DNA of 30,185 bases from Pseudomonadota bacterium (GTDB lineage: Bacteria > Pseudomonadota > Gammaproteobacteria > Steroidobacterales > Steroidobacteraceae), in contig JAKBCE010000039.1 of the NCBI GenBank assembly GCA_021808195.1, positions 1 through 30,185 on the forward strand. Direction: 5' to 3'. Shown one piece after another: positions 1-8,959 of the stretch (within the stretch, counting starts at the first letter, position 1; the number at the start of each line of letters is the position of its first letter). The notes under the pieces were generated by a model. That model searched no databases. It worked only from the letters and a program-made list of their open reading frames with translations, and was not told where the DNA came from. Made by a program: the position numbers and the translations under genes.

Positions 1-922
1 GTCGTGGCCGCGCGCATCGCCCGAGAAGTCGGCGCGCCCGTGAAAGCGATCTGGTCGCGCGAGGAGGACAGCCTGCAGGATCGATTCCGCCCCATGGTGC
101 GCCGCGCGGCTCCAGGCGAGCCTCGATTCCAGTGGCGCGCCGCAGCGGCTGCATGTGGACATTGCCGCTCTGGGCGATCACCCGCGCACTTCCGGACTCG
201 ACGCCATGCCCTACCGCTTGGGCGATGTTCGTGTGCGCTACTCGGGGATCACACCGGCAATCCGAGTCGGCTACTGGCGCTCGGTCGACGCATCGCAGAA
301 TGTCTTCTTCCGGGAATCCTTCATCGACGAGTGCGCGCATGCCGCCGGGGCGGATCCTCTCGCTTACCGATTGCGCCTCCTCGGCGGCCATCGCTCCAGG
401 GGCCGGTGGGTGCTCGAGACGCTCGCCGCAGCCTCGGGTTGGCACTGGCCGCAGTCCCGAGGCCGGTTTCTCGGGCTCGCCTACCACGAGGGCTTTCGGT
501 CGGTCACGGCGCAGGCCATCGAGGTCTCTCGCTCCGGCTCCGGTGCCATCCGGATCGAGCGGATCGTGGTGGTGGTGGATTGCGGCACTGCCGTGAACCC
601 CGACGGCATCCGCGCGCAACTCGAGGGAGGGGCGCTCTTTGCGCTGAGCGCCGCGCTGGGGGAAGAAGCGACCTTCGTCGGTGGCCGCCTGATGCAGCGC
701 AACTTCGATCGCTACCCGGTCCTCAGGATCGGGGACGCTCCGAAAGTCGAGGTCCGGATCCTGGAGACTCCCGATGCGCCCATCGGAGGCATGGGCGAAG
801 TGGGCGTACCGCCGCTAGCGCCCGCCTTGGCCAACGCCCTGTTCGCGGCGACCGGCGTCAGGATCAGGCGCCTTCCGCTGCAGGACCAGGGTGGGCTGCA
901 GCTCGGCCGCAGCGGCAGCTAA
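1..922 (+). CDS. Molybdenum hydroxylase large (molybdopterin-binding) subunit, 3' part only, with apparent frameshift
   Basis: This is the C-terminal part of a xanthine dehydrogenase/aldehyde oxidase family large subunit (IorB-like). The family hydroxylates N-heterocycles or aldehydes using a molybdopterin cofactor, with partner FeS and FAD subunits. Frame 1 (from base 1) reads VAARIAREVGAPVKAIWSRE...FRPM. From about base 107 the homology continues in frame 2 (RLQASLDSSGAPQRLHVD...). One extra base near 97-107 therefore breaks the gene, or it is a sequence error. Downstream, VDCGTAVNPDGI, QLEGG and GEVGVPP are conserved; the Glu in GEVG is the family's catalytic base. The stop is TAA at 920-922. 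The last 108 bases overlap the convergent exosortase gene. The substrate cannot be told. Family is confident; the intact or broken state is uncertain. Confidence 0.8.
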
Positions 923-2473
923 CTGCTCGCGCGCCGCACCGCAATCCGAGCTGCAGATCGCCCGCAGCGCCACCAGCGACGAGACAGGCGGGCTGCCCGT
1001 CAGCGACGCCAATCCATACCAGAGCTGTGACAGCCGCGGCTGGGTGAAGAGCCGGTCTCCAACCCGGTAACGCCACCAGATGAGCGAGCGCACACCCGTG
1101 GGATCGACCGCAGCAGTCTCCCGCCAGGGGCCGGCCGGCGAGCCTACGATCCGCTGCGATCGCCCCTGCAGTCGCGCCGCGCCGCCGAACAGGGTGTTGC
1201 CATACGCCAGAAGCTTGGCCTTCTGGGTCTGGCTCCGATAAGCTACGGCGAAGGCCTCGATCGGCCGTGCGCGGGGATCGATGTAGAGACGAAGGGACTG
1301 CGCGCTCGCATTCAGGAACCGCGGCGACCACTCGCTCACCGTATCGGGCACCGGCCCGCGCCACCCCTGCGGCGCTTCGGGCCAGCGAATGCCGACGCGT
1401 TCCTGGGTATTCGATCGCCAGAGATCGGTCCCGTAAGAGATCGCCGGCAGGAGTCCCATGCAGGCGAGGACGACCACCAGGCGTGTGACGCCCGGCCCTT
1501 GAGCGTTCAGCTCGGGAGGCGACGCCGAGGGCCGCTGCTCCTTCGGTTCCTCGCGCGGGCGCTGCCGATCCCAGGCGTCGCCGAGCCGTCTGGCAACCCG
1601 CAGAAACACGACGACCGCGACGGCGAACAAGCACCAGCCCAGCCAGATATGGTGCTTCACGAGCGGGCTGCGCATGTCCGTCTCGTAAGCCGCCGCCGTC
1701 ACGATGAATATTCGCACGGAGTTGGCGACCAGCGCGAAGGACGCCAGCATGGCGAGCCAGATCAGCCGGCGCCGTAGCGGATCGCGCTCAATCTCACCAT
1801 AGAGGGCTGCCACGGTCAGCCCGATCACGAATCCGTTGAGGCCGGCGCACGTTTGCGCGATCTGGATCGTCCCGCCGGGAAGCCGGATCAGGTCTCCCTG
1901 CATGTAAGCAGGCATTCCCGAGAGCCATATCAGGACGCCGTTGACCTTGGAGCTCAAGATCTGCAGGCCATCGTTGAGGGCGCCCCAGACGGGCATGGCG
2001 AACAGCAGCAGGCCAACGGGAAACAGCGACACGCGCGCGAGACGCCATCCCAGCGCCGCCACGAGGGCGACGACCAATATGACGGGCAGCAGCAACACGT
2101 GGGCCGCCTGGACGGCGGCCCGCCACGAGAAGAGCCAGGCGACGCTCAGCATGAGCAGGGGCAGCAGGGCCCAGCCCGCGGCACGGACCGGCGTCGCTTC
2201 GATGCGCCCGCGGTCTCGCACGAGGAGCCACAGGGATGCGATCAGGACGAGATAGCCGTGGGTGTAGGTATCCCCGTCGGAGCCCGTCCAGATCGAATTC
2301 AGCGCCGCGGCGCTCGGCCAATAGATCGCCGCCACCGCGATCCAAAGGCCGAGGATGATGCTCAGGCGGCCGGTGGCTAGCGCGCGCCACCCTGGGCGGA
2401 CACCGCGCCGGGATCCGTCCCGCCCCTGCGCCGGCGAGCCGCTCCACCCCGTGCTGGTCGTGAGATCGGCCAT
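815..2473 (-). CDS. xrtA: Exosortase A fused to EpsI domain (XrtA)
   Basis: This inner-membrane transpeptidase-like protease is expected to cleave C-terminal PEP-CTERM signals of exported proteins. The 552 residues begin with about eight hydrophobic segments (roughly 35-300). The exosortase triad is visible: Cys209 in AQTCAGLNG, Arg254 in ANSVRIF and His274/275 in KHHIWLGW. After a Pro/Glu-rich linker (about 300-330), one more membrane segment leads into an EpsI domain (about 345-520) with GWRGP, AYRSQTQKAKL and WYRVG-like blocks. The C-terminal 35 or so residues are low-complexity and overlap the molybdenum hydroxylase gene, so they may be a late readthrough extension. It is the last gene of the prsT-to-xrtA operon, 17 bases after the kinase. 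PEP-CTERM substrates exist in the window (27993-28757). Confidence 0.95.
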   Translation of the reverse strand: MADLTTSTGWSGSPAQGRDGSRRGVRPGWRALATGRLSIILGLWIAVAAIYWPSAAALNSIWTGSDGDTYTHGYLVLIASLWLLVRDRGRIEATPVRAAGWALLPLLMLSVAWLFSWRAAVQAAHVLLLPVILVVALVAALGWRLARVSLFPVGLLLFAMPVWGALNDGLQILSSKVNGVLIWLSGMPAYMQGDLIRLPGGTIQIAQTCAGLNGFVIGLTVAALYGEIERDPLRRRLIWLAMLASFALVANSVRIFIVTAAAYETDMRSPLVKHHIWLGWCLFAVAVVVFLRVARRLGDAWDRQRPREEPKEQRPSASPPELNAQGPGVTRLVVVLACMGLLPAISYGTDLWRSNTQERVGIRWPEAPQGWRGPVPDTVSEWSPRFLNASAQSLRLYIDPRARPIEAFAVAYRSQTQKAKLLAYGNTLFGGAARLQGRSQRIVGSPAGPWRETAAVDPTGVRSLIWWRYRVGDRLFTQPRLSQLWYGLASLTGSPPVSSLVALRAICSSDCGAAREQLAAAAAELQPTLVLQRKAPDPDAGRREQGVGQGGR

Positions 2474-2490
2474 GCGGAGCCGGCAGAAGC

Positions 2491-3390
2491 CTACTTGCTC
2501 TCCGACCCGGCGGGCCGCGCGGAGCGATCCTCGCCATAGCCGTAGTAGTAATAGGCCGAGGTCGCGGAGCGCATGCTCTGGTTGAGGATCAGCGACACCG
2601 CCGGATGCTCCTGCAGGGCTTCGAGCGCATCGAGCAGCACCGGCTGGGGAGTCGACTCCGCACGCACCACGACGAGGACCTGCCCGGCCATCTGCACCAA
2701 CGCCGGGGACTCGGTGGTCTGCATCAGAGGCGGGGTGTCAAAGAGGACGATCCGGTCGTGGTCGCGCTCGCCGAGAAGCGCCGCGACTTCCTCCATCCGC
2801 CGGCTCGCGAGCAGCTCGGTCGCATCGCCCGAATTCTTGCCCGCGGGCAGAAAGGACAGCGTCGGAATGTCCGTCGGTCGGATGACCGACTCGACGTCGA
2901 GCTGCGGATCGCGCAGGACATCGAGCAGACCCGGCTCCCCCTCGAGCCCGAGGACCCGGCTCAATTGAGGCTTGGCCACATCGGCGTCGACGAGAACCAC
3001 GCGCAGGTCCTTCTCCTGGGCGAAGCTCAGCGCCAGATTGACTCCCGTGAAGGTCTTGCCCTCGCCCGGCATCGCGCTGGCGAGCATGATCAGGTAACCC
3101 TTGGGCAATCGCTCGACGCCGCGGCCGAGCGCATTCGCGATGAGCGGCCGCTTGATCTTCCGATACTCCGACGCCAGGCGTCGCTCGTCTGCGGCCGGCG
3201 GCATCAAACCCACCGCGTGCAGCGCCGCGCGGTCGAGGACGATCGGCGGGCCCTGCTCCCTGCCCGCGGCGCGGGGGGCGGACGCGCGCGCGCCTGCATC
3301 CCCTCTGGCCAGGGAAGCCGTGTCCGCCGCATCGACACTCCGCTGCTGAGCTTCCTGAACCTTTCGTAGCATCTTCTCCACCAGACTCAT
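2491..3390 (-). CDS. XrtA-associated tyrosine autokinase (BY-kinase)
   Basis: This is a bacterial tyrosine kinase of the CpsD/Wzc cytoplasmic type. It autophosphorylates a C-terminal tyrosine cluster and controls polysaccharide chain length through its Wzz partner. In 299 residues I see Walker A SAMPGEGKT (105-113), Walker A' VVLVDAD (131-137), Walker B IVLFDTP (214-220) and a tyrosine cluster YYYYGYG (280-286). The N-terminal 60 residues are charged and Ala-rich. A separate kinase polypeptide with its own Wzz gene is the usual arrangement in exosortase A loci. Its ATG overlaps the stop of the Wzz gene by 4 bases (ATGA), so the two are translationally coupled and should act as one membrane complex. 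Confidence 0.93.
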   Translation of the reverse strand: MSLVEKMLRKVQEAQQRSVDAADTASLARGDAGARASAPRAAGREQGPPIVLDRAALHAVGLMPPAADERRLASEYRKIKRPLIANALGRGVERLPKGYLIMLASAMPGEGKTFTGVNLALSFAQEKDLRVVLVDADVAKPQLSRVLGLEGEPGLLDVLRDPQLDVESVIRPTDIPTLSFLPAGKNSGDATELLASRRMEEVAALLGERDHDRIVLFDTPPLMQTTESPALVQMAGQVLVVVRAESTPQPVLLDALEALQEHPAVSLILNQSMRSATSAYYYYGYGEDRSARPAGSESK

Positions 3391-4985
3391 GCGTGCAGCC
3401 CTCCAAAGAGACCATAGATGCGTGACTGCAGCACCAGGATTCCGAAGCCCAGCACGATGAGGCCCAGCACCGACCAGGCGTAGCGCAGCCGCTCCGCCCG
3501 CAGCCCGGTACGATATTGCTCGAGCCCGGCCATACTGACCAAGCCCAGCACCGGAAGCCCCGTTACGGCGCCGAGCTGGCGCGGGCTGACGAACACCGGC
3601 TGCAGCATGTGCAGCAGGTATGCCACACCGCCTCCGAGACCGAGGGCGCCGAGGAGCGCCGCGATGACGAGCATCGACCTATGAGGCGCCACCGGCTCGA
3701 ACAGGGACACCGGCGGCTGCACGACGCTGAATTTCACGTCACCCGTGGTGGCGGCCTCCTGCCCCAGCCGCGCCCGGTCGAGCCGGGCAAGCAGCGCATT
3801 GTACTGCGTGCGGGTGACGGTGTAGTCGCGCGTGAGCTGTGCGTATTGGGCCTGCACCTCCGGGGCCGTCGAGATCATGGAGCGCAGGTAAACGATCTCC
3901 TTCCCGCGGTCCGCGATCTCCTGCCGGATGGAGGCAATATCGACTCCCTCGTTGTTGTACTGCTCCTGCAGCTTCTGGTAGACCGGATTGGCCGTGAGGC
4001 TCAGCTGGGTGGCGGCCCCCAGGTCGCCGTGCTTCGCGGCGGCGATCTGCGCCTGCTCGCGTGCCTTGAGCTCCTTCAGCGTCTGGCGAAGCGCGATGAC
4101 GTCGGGATATTTGTCGGTGAACTTGAGTAGCAGCTGATTGAGCCTCTCCTGTGTCTGCGCGATCTGTCCCTCGGTGTCGAGCGCCGCCGGGTTCTGTGCG
4201 CCCGACTGCGGGGGGCCGGCCGTGAACTGCTGTCCCGCATGCAGCTCCTGCTCCAGCGCCGCGCGCTTGCGCAGCTCGAGGCCGAGGTGCTCCTTATCCT
4301 TGGTCAGCTTGCTCATGTCGGCCTGCAGGCGGCTGAAGTAATCGCCCTGCTCGCCAGGCAGCAGCCCGACGTTTTGCTTCTTGAACGCCGCCAGGCGCTG
4401 CTCGGAGGCCGAGAGACGCTGTCCGTACTTGCGGATCTGCCGCACCAGGAATTGCTCGGCCTCCATCGAGCCCCGCTGCTTGCCGCCCAGGGTCCCCTCG
4501 ACGAAGCTGTTCTTCAACTGCGTCACGACTTGCAGGCTTCGCTGCCGGTTGCGGTCGCGGTACTTGATCGTGAAGAGGGCCATGGTGCTGTCCGGCTCGA
4601 GGTTGCCGGTGATGTCGATGTTCTCGCGGAGCTTGGCCAGCACCTTCTGCTGCTGCGCGCCGGTGAGCGCACCCGCCATCAGGTTGGTGTTGTCGGCCAC
4701 GGTCCGCAGCTCCGGATCGCTGAGCAGAGCGTCCCGCACCCCCTGGATCTGGCTGCGGATGTCGCTGCCGATGCTCAGCCCCTTGGTCGCCTCGCTCAAG
4801 GTGGTTCGCGTATCAACGAACACCTTCGTATAGGACTCGTAGGTATTGGGGATCAGGAAAACGACGAACCAGAGGACCAGGGCCGCGCACCATGCGACGA
4901 TCAACGCGATCCATCTGAATCGCCAGATGCCCCGGAGCTGATCCAGCAGGTCTTCGACGGTGGCGTGGAGATTCGCGGTGCTCAT
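3387..4985 (-). CDS. XrtA-system polysaccharide chain-length determinant (Wzz/GumC type)
   Basis: This inner-membrane polysaccharide co-polymerase of 532 residues sets exopolysaccharide chain length with the adjacent tyrosine kinase. I place the start at MSTANLHATVEDLLDQL; the open frame extends further upstream, but that part overlaps the metX-like gene and is not conserved-looking. A membrane segment lies at about 22-45 (WIALIVAWCAALVLWFVV). A long periplasmic, coiled-coil-rich section rich in Gln, Lys and Glu follows (about 90-420). C-terminal membrane segments read MLVIAALLGALGLGGGVAYLL and VLGLIVLGFGILVL. The PPVSLFEPVAPHRS block before the second segment is the Pro-rich signature of the Wzz family. 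It lies 7 bases after the metX-like stop and overlaps the kinase by 4 bases. Confidence 0.92.
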   Translation of the reverse strand: MSTANLHATVEDLLDQLRGIWRFRWIALIVAWCAALVLWFVVFLIPNTYESYTKVFVDTRTTLSEATKGLSIGSDIRSQIQGVRDALLSDPELRTVADNTNLMAGALTGAQQQKVLAKLRENIDITGNLEPDSTMALFTIKYRDRNRQRSLQVVTQLKNSFVEGTLGGKQRGSMEAEQFLVRQIRKYGQRLSASEQRLAAFKKQNVGLLPGEQGDYFSRLQADMSKLTKDKEHLGLELRKRAALEQELHAGQQFTAGPPQSGAQNPAALDTEGQIAQTQERLNQLLLKFTDKYPDVIALRQTLKELKAREQAQIAAAKHGDLGAATQLSLTANPVYQKLQEQYNNEGVDIASIRQEIADRGKEIVYLRSMISTAPEVQAQYAQLTRDYTVTRTQYNALLARLDRARLGQEAATTGDVKFSVVQPPVSLFEPVAPHRSMLVIAALLGALGLGGGVAYLLHMLQPVFVSPRQLGAVTGLPVLGLVSMAGLEQYRTGLRAERLRYAWSVLGLIVLGFGILVLQSRIYGLFGGLHA

Positions 4986-4992
4986 GGGGCTC

Positions 4993-6066
4993 TCAAGAAA
5001 TCGGCGATGGGCATTGTGTCTCCAGGGACCGCAGCGCGGCCGACATGATAGCGCGGAGCTGCTCCGGTTCCCGCAGATAGGCATCGTGGCCGTGGATTGA
5101 CGATATCTCGCGCACCTGCGCGGCCCCCATCCGCGCGGCCAGCGCACGCACGTCCGCCAGCGGCACGAGCTGATCCTCCCGGGCTCCTACCGCGGTCGTG
5201 GGAACGAAGATGCGGGTGGCATCGACCTGGTGCAGATCGAGCGACTCCGCGAGGCACAGGAACCCCTCGGCCCGCAGCGCGGACATTGAATCATCGCGGT
5301 CCGCGAAGAGATAGCGCTCGACCGGGAACTGGAAGTCGCCGCCTTCGAGCCGCGGAATGCCCGGGAATCGGGCGGCGAATTCCTCGGCGCTGCGATAGAG
5401 CGAGCGACCCACGGCGCGCGCAAGTCTCAGTCCCTCCTCGGGGCGGCCGGAATCGATCGCGAATTTCACGATGCGCCGTTGGATGCAGTGCCAGGCGATC
5501 GCCATCGGGTGCGGGCGGTCCGCCGCTGAGACGATGCACAACGCGCCGACGCGCTCGGGAAACCGCTCCGCGAATGCGAGGGCGACCATCCCGCCGTAGG
5601 AGCCACCCACTATCGCGCGCATCGAGCGGACTTGCAGATGATCAAGGAGGCGCGCCAGGACCTCCGCCTGATCGTAAGTCGAGATGCTGGGGATCCCGCC
5701 GCCCTGCGCAGGCCCCGTCGAATCGCCGCTGCCGCCGAGATAATCGAAGCTGAGAATCCGGTGACGGCTCGAGTCCAACGGGCGACCGGGACCCACGACT
5801 TCACGCCAACAGCCGCGCCGGGCGTCCGCAGGATCGAACAGCCACCGGTCGCACCAGATGCCTCCCATGGCGCACACGAGCGGCGCAACCGTCGGTCCCG
5901 TGAGCCGCCACGCGATGCGCACGCCGGGTAGCTGCCCGCCGTGATGGAGCGTCAGCCCGCCGGGGATCTCGAGAACGCCCTCTCTGCAGGTCGTATCGCC
6001 AGGGGCGACACCGCCCGCGATGCTCGCTTGCGCCATCACCAAGGTGGGCTCGCTCGAATCGTCCAC
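4993..6066 (-). CDS. MetX-like alpha/beta-hydrolase-fold homoserine acyltransferase
   Basis: This 357-residue protein belongs to the homoserine O-acetyl/succinyltransferase (MetX) branch of alpha/beta hydrolases, which O-acylates L-homoserine in methionine synthesis. Visible blocks are VGPGRPLD and YLGGSGDSTGP, the nucleophile elbow GGSYGGM (Ser156), an acid residue in AREDQLVP (Asp298) and GHDAYL (His327). Family proteins usually read GGSMGGM; here Met is Tyr. It sits inside the exosortase operon, 12 bases after prsT and 7 before the Wzz gene, so it is co-transcribed with polysaccharide genes. This is not one of the smaller exosortase-associated hydrolases I would expect there. It could be a genuine methionine enzyme or an acyltransferase recruited to modify the polymer. 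Acyl donor and acceptor cannot be read from the sequence. Confidence 0.8.
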   Translation of the reverse strand: MDDSSEPTLVMAQASIAGGVAPGDTTCREGVLEIPGGLTLHHGGQLPGVRIAWRLTGPTVAPLVCAMGGIWCDRWLFDPADARRGCWREVVGPGRPLDSSRHRILSFDYLGGSGDSTGPAQGGGIPSISTYDQAEVLARLLDHLQVRSMRAIVGGSYGGMVALAFAERFPERVGALCIVSAADRPHPMAIAWHCIQRRIVKFAIDSGRPEEGLRLARAVGRSLYRSAEEFAARFPGIPRLEGGDFQFPVERYLFADRDDSMSALRAEGFLCLAESLDLHQVDATRIFVPTTAVGAREDQLVPLADVRALAARMGAAQVREISSIHGHDAYLREPEQLRAIMSAALRSLETQCPSPIS

Positions 6067-6078
6067 CCGCGATGCTCC

Positions 6079-8610
6079 TCAGGCGTGCCCGTGACCGGGG
6101 AGGCTCGCCAGCAGCCGCTGCGCGGCAGCGCGCGAGTCGAAGGACCGGGACGTGGAGAGAATCCCGGTCAGGACCTCCCGGGCCTTGTAGGGCTTGCCGG
6201 ACTTGGAGAGCGCGTAGGCGTAGTGATAGGCGACGTCCGGATCGGACGGGATCAGCTTGGCTGCCCGCGCAAGCAGCGGCACTGCGCGCGCCGCCTCATT
6301 CCTGCGGGCCAGGATCCAGCCGACGGTGTCATCGACCTGCGGGACCTGCGGCGCGAGCTTGTAGACTCTTTCGGCCATCGCCACGGCCCGCGGGTCTTCG
6401 AGCTTGCCGTAGATCCAGGCGAGATTGTTGAGAGCGATCACATCGTCCGGCGACTGCTGCACCGTGGTTTCGAACTGCTGTGCGGCCGGGCGCAAGGCGT
6501 GGATCGCCAGATCGTACTCACCCAGGATTTCGCGCACGCGCCAATCGCCGGGCTCGCGCGCGAGCCAGTCCTCGAGTGGCTTCTCGGCATCGGCACGGTG
6601 GCTTGCAAGCTGCAGGCGGTAGAGCTGGACCGCGATCTGCGCGGTCGGATCCAGGGCCTGGGCCTGCGTGTAGGCCGCGATTGCCGCGCCGGTATCCCCA
6701 AGAGCCGCCTCGACGGAGCCCTTGAGCGCGAGTGCCGGGGCATCGTTGCGGTGGCCGGCGACCAGGGCGTTGACGCGTGCGAGCGCCGCCTGGCGGTTGC
6801 CCGCATGCACGTCGAGGAATGCGAGAATGCCGACGACCGGCAGCCAGTTGGGTCGAATCCGCGCCGCCTTCAGCAGCGACTCGCGGGCGGCGGCGGTTTG
6901 ATGGAGCGCGAGCTGTGCTCGCGCGCTGTTGAGCCAGTAGAGCGCGTTGCCGGGCTCGAGCGCGGTGGCCTGCGCGAAGCGCTGGAGCGCGGCTCCATAC
7001 TGGTTGGCCTCGAAGAGCAGCGCACCGGCGCTCTCGATGAGCGGCGCGCGGTTGGGCTGGGCGGCGATCGCCTGATCGAGAGTGCCCTGCGCCGCCTCGA
7101 GGTTGCCCTGGGCCAGCTGGACACGGGCGACGGCCAGCTTGATGCCCGGTCCGGCGCCGGGCTTGTCGGCCGCTTGCAGCACGGCGAGCGCCTGTGGGAA
7201 GGCCTTCGAGCGCAGCAGCACCCCCGCAAGGGTGAGGCGTACCGGCAGCGCATCGGGATGGGCGGCGAGCGCCGCACTCAGGGTGTCCCTGGCACCCGTC
7301 AGGTTGCCTGTCGCGGCCTGGAGCCGGGCGAGATTGAGAACCGCGGCCTGGCTCTTCGAGTCCGCCCGCAGCTTGCGCTCGAGCTTCTGCACCGCGGGCT
7401 CGCTGCCGGGCGCGCCGCCTGCCGCCGCGAGGAGATAGAGGAGCTGCGGATCAACCGTCGACTGCGAAGGCGACTCGAGGGCCGGAGTCAGCACCGACAA
7501 TGCCCCCGCGGGCTCGCCGAGCCGCAGCCGCACGGTCGCGAGGAGCTTGCGAGCCGGGAGGTTGTCCGGCTGCGCCTGCACGACTTGCTCGAGTTGCTGC
7601 TGGGCCTGTTGGAGATTGCCTTGATCGAGCTCCGCCGCCCCGAGATACAACCGCGCCTCGATGAAGCCCGGCGCCTTGGCGACCACGTCCTCCAGCCGAT
7701 TGACTCCTGCGCTCAGGTGGCCGCGCGCCAGTTCGATGCGCCCCGCGAGCATCTCGACAACGGGCGCACCCGGCACCTGCGCGGCGAGGACCGCCTGGGT
7801 CTTTGCGGCCGCGTCAGTCTTCCCCTGCGCGAGCTGCGCTTCGGCGAGCACGATCAAGGCCCCCGCCCGCTCGAGCACCGGTTGCGCGGGGGGCATCCGC
7901 TTCAGGGCGACATCGAGAGCCTGCTCGGCCGCGGCGTACTGCCCGCGAGAGGCCAGGATCCGGCCTTCGAGAAGCGGCGGGTAAGGGGACTTCGTGTCGC
8001 CCCGCATGGCGGCATCGAGCTGCTGCAAGGCCTGCTGGAGCTTGCCCTGGGCCGCCAGCGCCTCGGCCATGACGACCCGTCCGCGCGTCAGATCCGCCCG
8101 CTGGGCGAGCAGCGGCTGCAGAACCGCGAGCGCCCGATCTGCCTGGCCCGTCGCGAGGTAGGCACGGGCGAGATCGAGCGATCGAGCCGGCTCGCCGGGA
8201 TGGACGGTGTGGCCGGCGACCGCCGCGATCACCTTTTTCGGCTGGCCCGCTGCGAGCCAGAATCGCAGCCGCAGCGCATCGACCTCGGGGCCCTTCGCAC
8301 CGGCGGCCAGCGCGTGCTGCAATGAGGATTGCGCCCCGCTGATGTCGCCGGCGCCAAAGGACACCTCGGCGAGCAGTTTCCAGGCCTCGGCATTGCCGGG
8401 ATGTCCCTGGACGACCGTCCGGAGCTCACCCGCCGCCGCCTGCCAACGGCCGGCCTTCATCTCGGTTCGCGCGACCGCGATGCGGTGCTGAGGCGTGATG
8501 AGCAGGCCGCAACCGGAGAAGACAATGGAAACAGCAGCCAGCGCGCCTAGCCGTCCGGCCCGCTTCAAGGTCGAGTGCGGCCACTCTGAACTGGTCTTGA
8601 CATTCGGCAT
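6079..8610 (-). CDS. prsT: PEP-CTERM/XrtA system TPR-repeat lipoprotein PrsT
   Basis: This large periplasmic or outer-membrane-facing TPR protein is the standard PrsT partner of the XrtA exopolysaccharide locus. I start it at the ATG at 8610 (MPNVKTSSEW), because this places a lipoprotein signal right at the N-terminus: basic HSTLKRAGR, hydrophobic LGALAAVSIV and lipobox FSGC with Cys34. Codons further upstream give a non-signal, unconserved extension. About 840 residues follow, with some twenty tandem TPR units. The repeated pattern is visible as LA-RA-YLATGQADRAL, EALAAQGKLQQALQQLD, NLAWIYGKLEDPRAVAMAERVYKLAP and VAYHYAYALSKSGKPYKAREVL. It is the first gene of the prsT-metX-wzz-kinase-xrtA operon. 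In the presumed ancestral order prsR lies directly upstream; here only a broken prsR copy does. Confidence 0.93.
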   Translation of the reverse strand: MPNVKTSSEWPHSTLKRAGRLGALAAVSIVFSGCGLLITPQHRIAVARTEMKAGRWQAAAGELRTVVQGHPGNAEAWKLLAEVSFGAGDISGAQSSLQHALAAGAKGPEVDALRLRFWLAAGQPKKVIAAVAGHTVHPGEPARSLDLARAYLATGQADRALAVLQPLLAQRADLTRGRVVMAEALAAQGKLQQALQQLDAAMRGDTKSPYPPLLEGRILASRGQYAAAEQALDVALKRMPPAQPVLERAGALIVLAEAQLAQGKTDAAAKTQAVLAAQVPGAPVVEMLAGRIELARGHLSAGVNRLEDVVAKAPGFIEARLYLGAAELDQGNLQQAQQQLEQVVQAQPDNLPARKLLATVRLRLGEPAGALSVLTPALESPSQSTVDPQLLYLLAAAGGAPGSEPAVQKLERKLRADSKSQAAVLNLARLQAATGNLTGARDTLSAALAAHPDALPVRLTLAGVLLRSKAFPQALAVLQAADKPGAGPGIKLAVARVQLAQGNLEAAQGTLDQAIAAQPNRAPLIESAGALLFEANQYGAALQRFAQATALEPGNALYWLNSARAQLALHQTAAARESLLKAARIRPNWLPVVGILAFLDVHAGNRQAALARVNALVAGHRNDAPALALKGSVEAALGDTGAAIAAYTQAQALDPTAQIAVQLYRLQLASHRADAEKPLEDWLAREPGDWRVREILGEYDLAIHALRPAAQQFETTVQQSPDDVIALNNLAWIYGKLEDPRAVAMAERVYKLAPQVPQVDDTVGWILARRNEAARAVPLLARAAKLIPSDPDVAYHYAYALSKSGKPYKAREVLTGILSTSRSFDSRAAAQRLLASLPGHGHA

Positions 8611-8959
8611 GTGAATGGACGTCGGCTCCGCCGAAAACGCACTCCGGCGCTCGCTGCGTCCGGCCTTGTTCGTCGAGCAATTGTACCAGTCAAAGGAGGA
8701 GAGCGCTCGGGGGGTGGGCCCGGGTCGATGAGATCCAGTACTCACTTTCGGGGACGCCGCGCTTGAGTCGCCGCAACAGCCATTGCGCCGGCCTTCCCTC
8801 GATCAAGACCCGTCGGCTCGAGGAGCGGCAGGGCCCGCGCCGACCGCCCCTCCCCTACGGCCGCAAGTGGGGTCACCGGACAGCCGCCCGGAAAGACGGC
8901 CACTGCCGATGAGCGTTCCTCACTCGGATCATTGCCGGAGTCCGTCGGCTTGCGGCTCG
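8611..8959. promoter_or_regulatory. Leader and promoter region upstream of prsT
   Basis: These 349 bases separate the prsT start from the broken prsR copy, and I see no credible gene. An extended -10 element (TGGTACAAT, minus strand, 8680-8688) would start transcription near 8673, about 60 bases upstream of prsT; it has no convincing -35. I looked for a -24/-12 sigma-54 element on the minus strand and did not find one, so control of this operon by PrsR is not evident. The promoter call is tentative. Confidence 0.35.

Noticed and set aside
4..1047. Single 347-codon gene in frame 1 at the window start
   Set aside because: Only the first 33 or so codons are protein-like. After about base 105 the family homology is in frame 2, so the rest of frame 1 is a shadow.
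5941..8325. 794-codon open frame on the plus strand
   Set aside because: It is the antisense shadow of prsT in GC-rich DNA: Arg/Gly/Leu-rich text with no family, while the opposite strand has clear TPR repeats and a lipoprotein signal.
8671..8690. Sigma-54 promoter before prsT
   Set aside because: On the minus strand TGGTACAATTGC has the GG and GC elements only 7 bases apart instead of 10.
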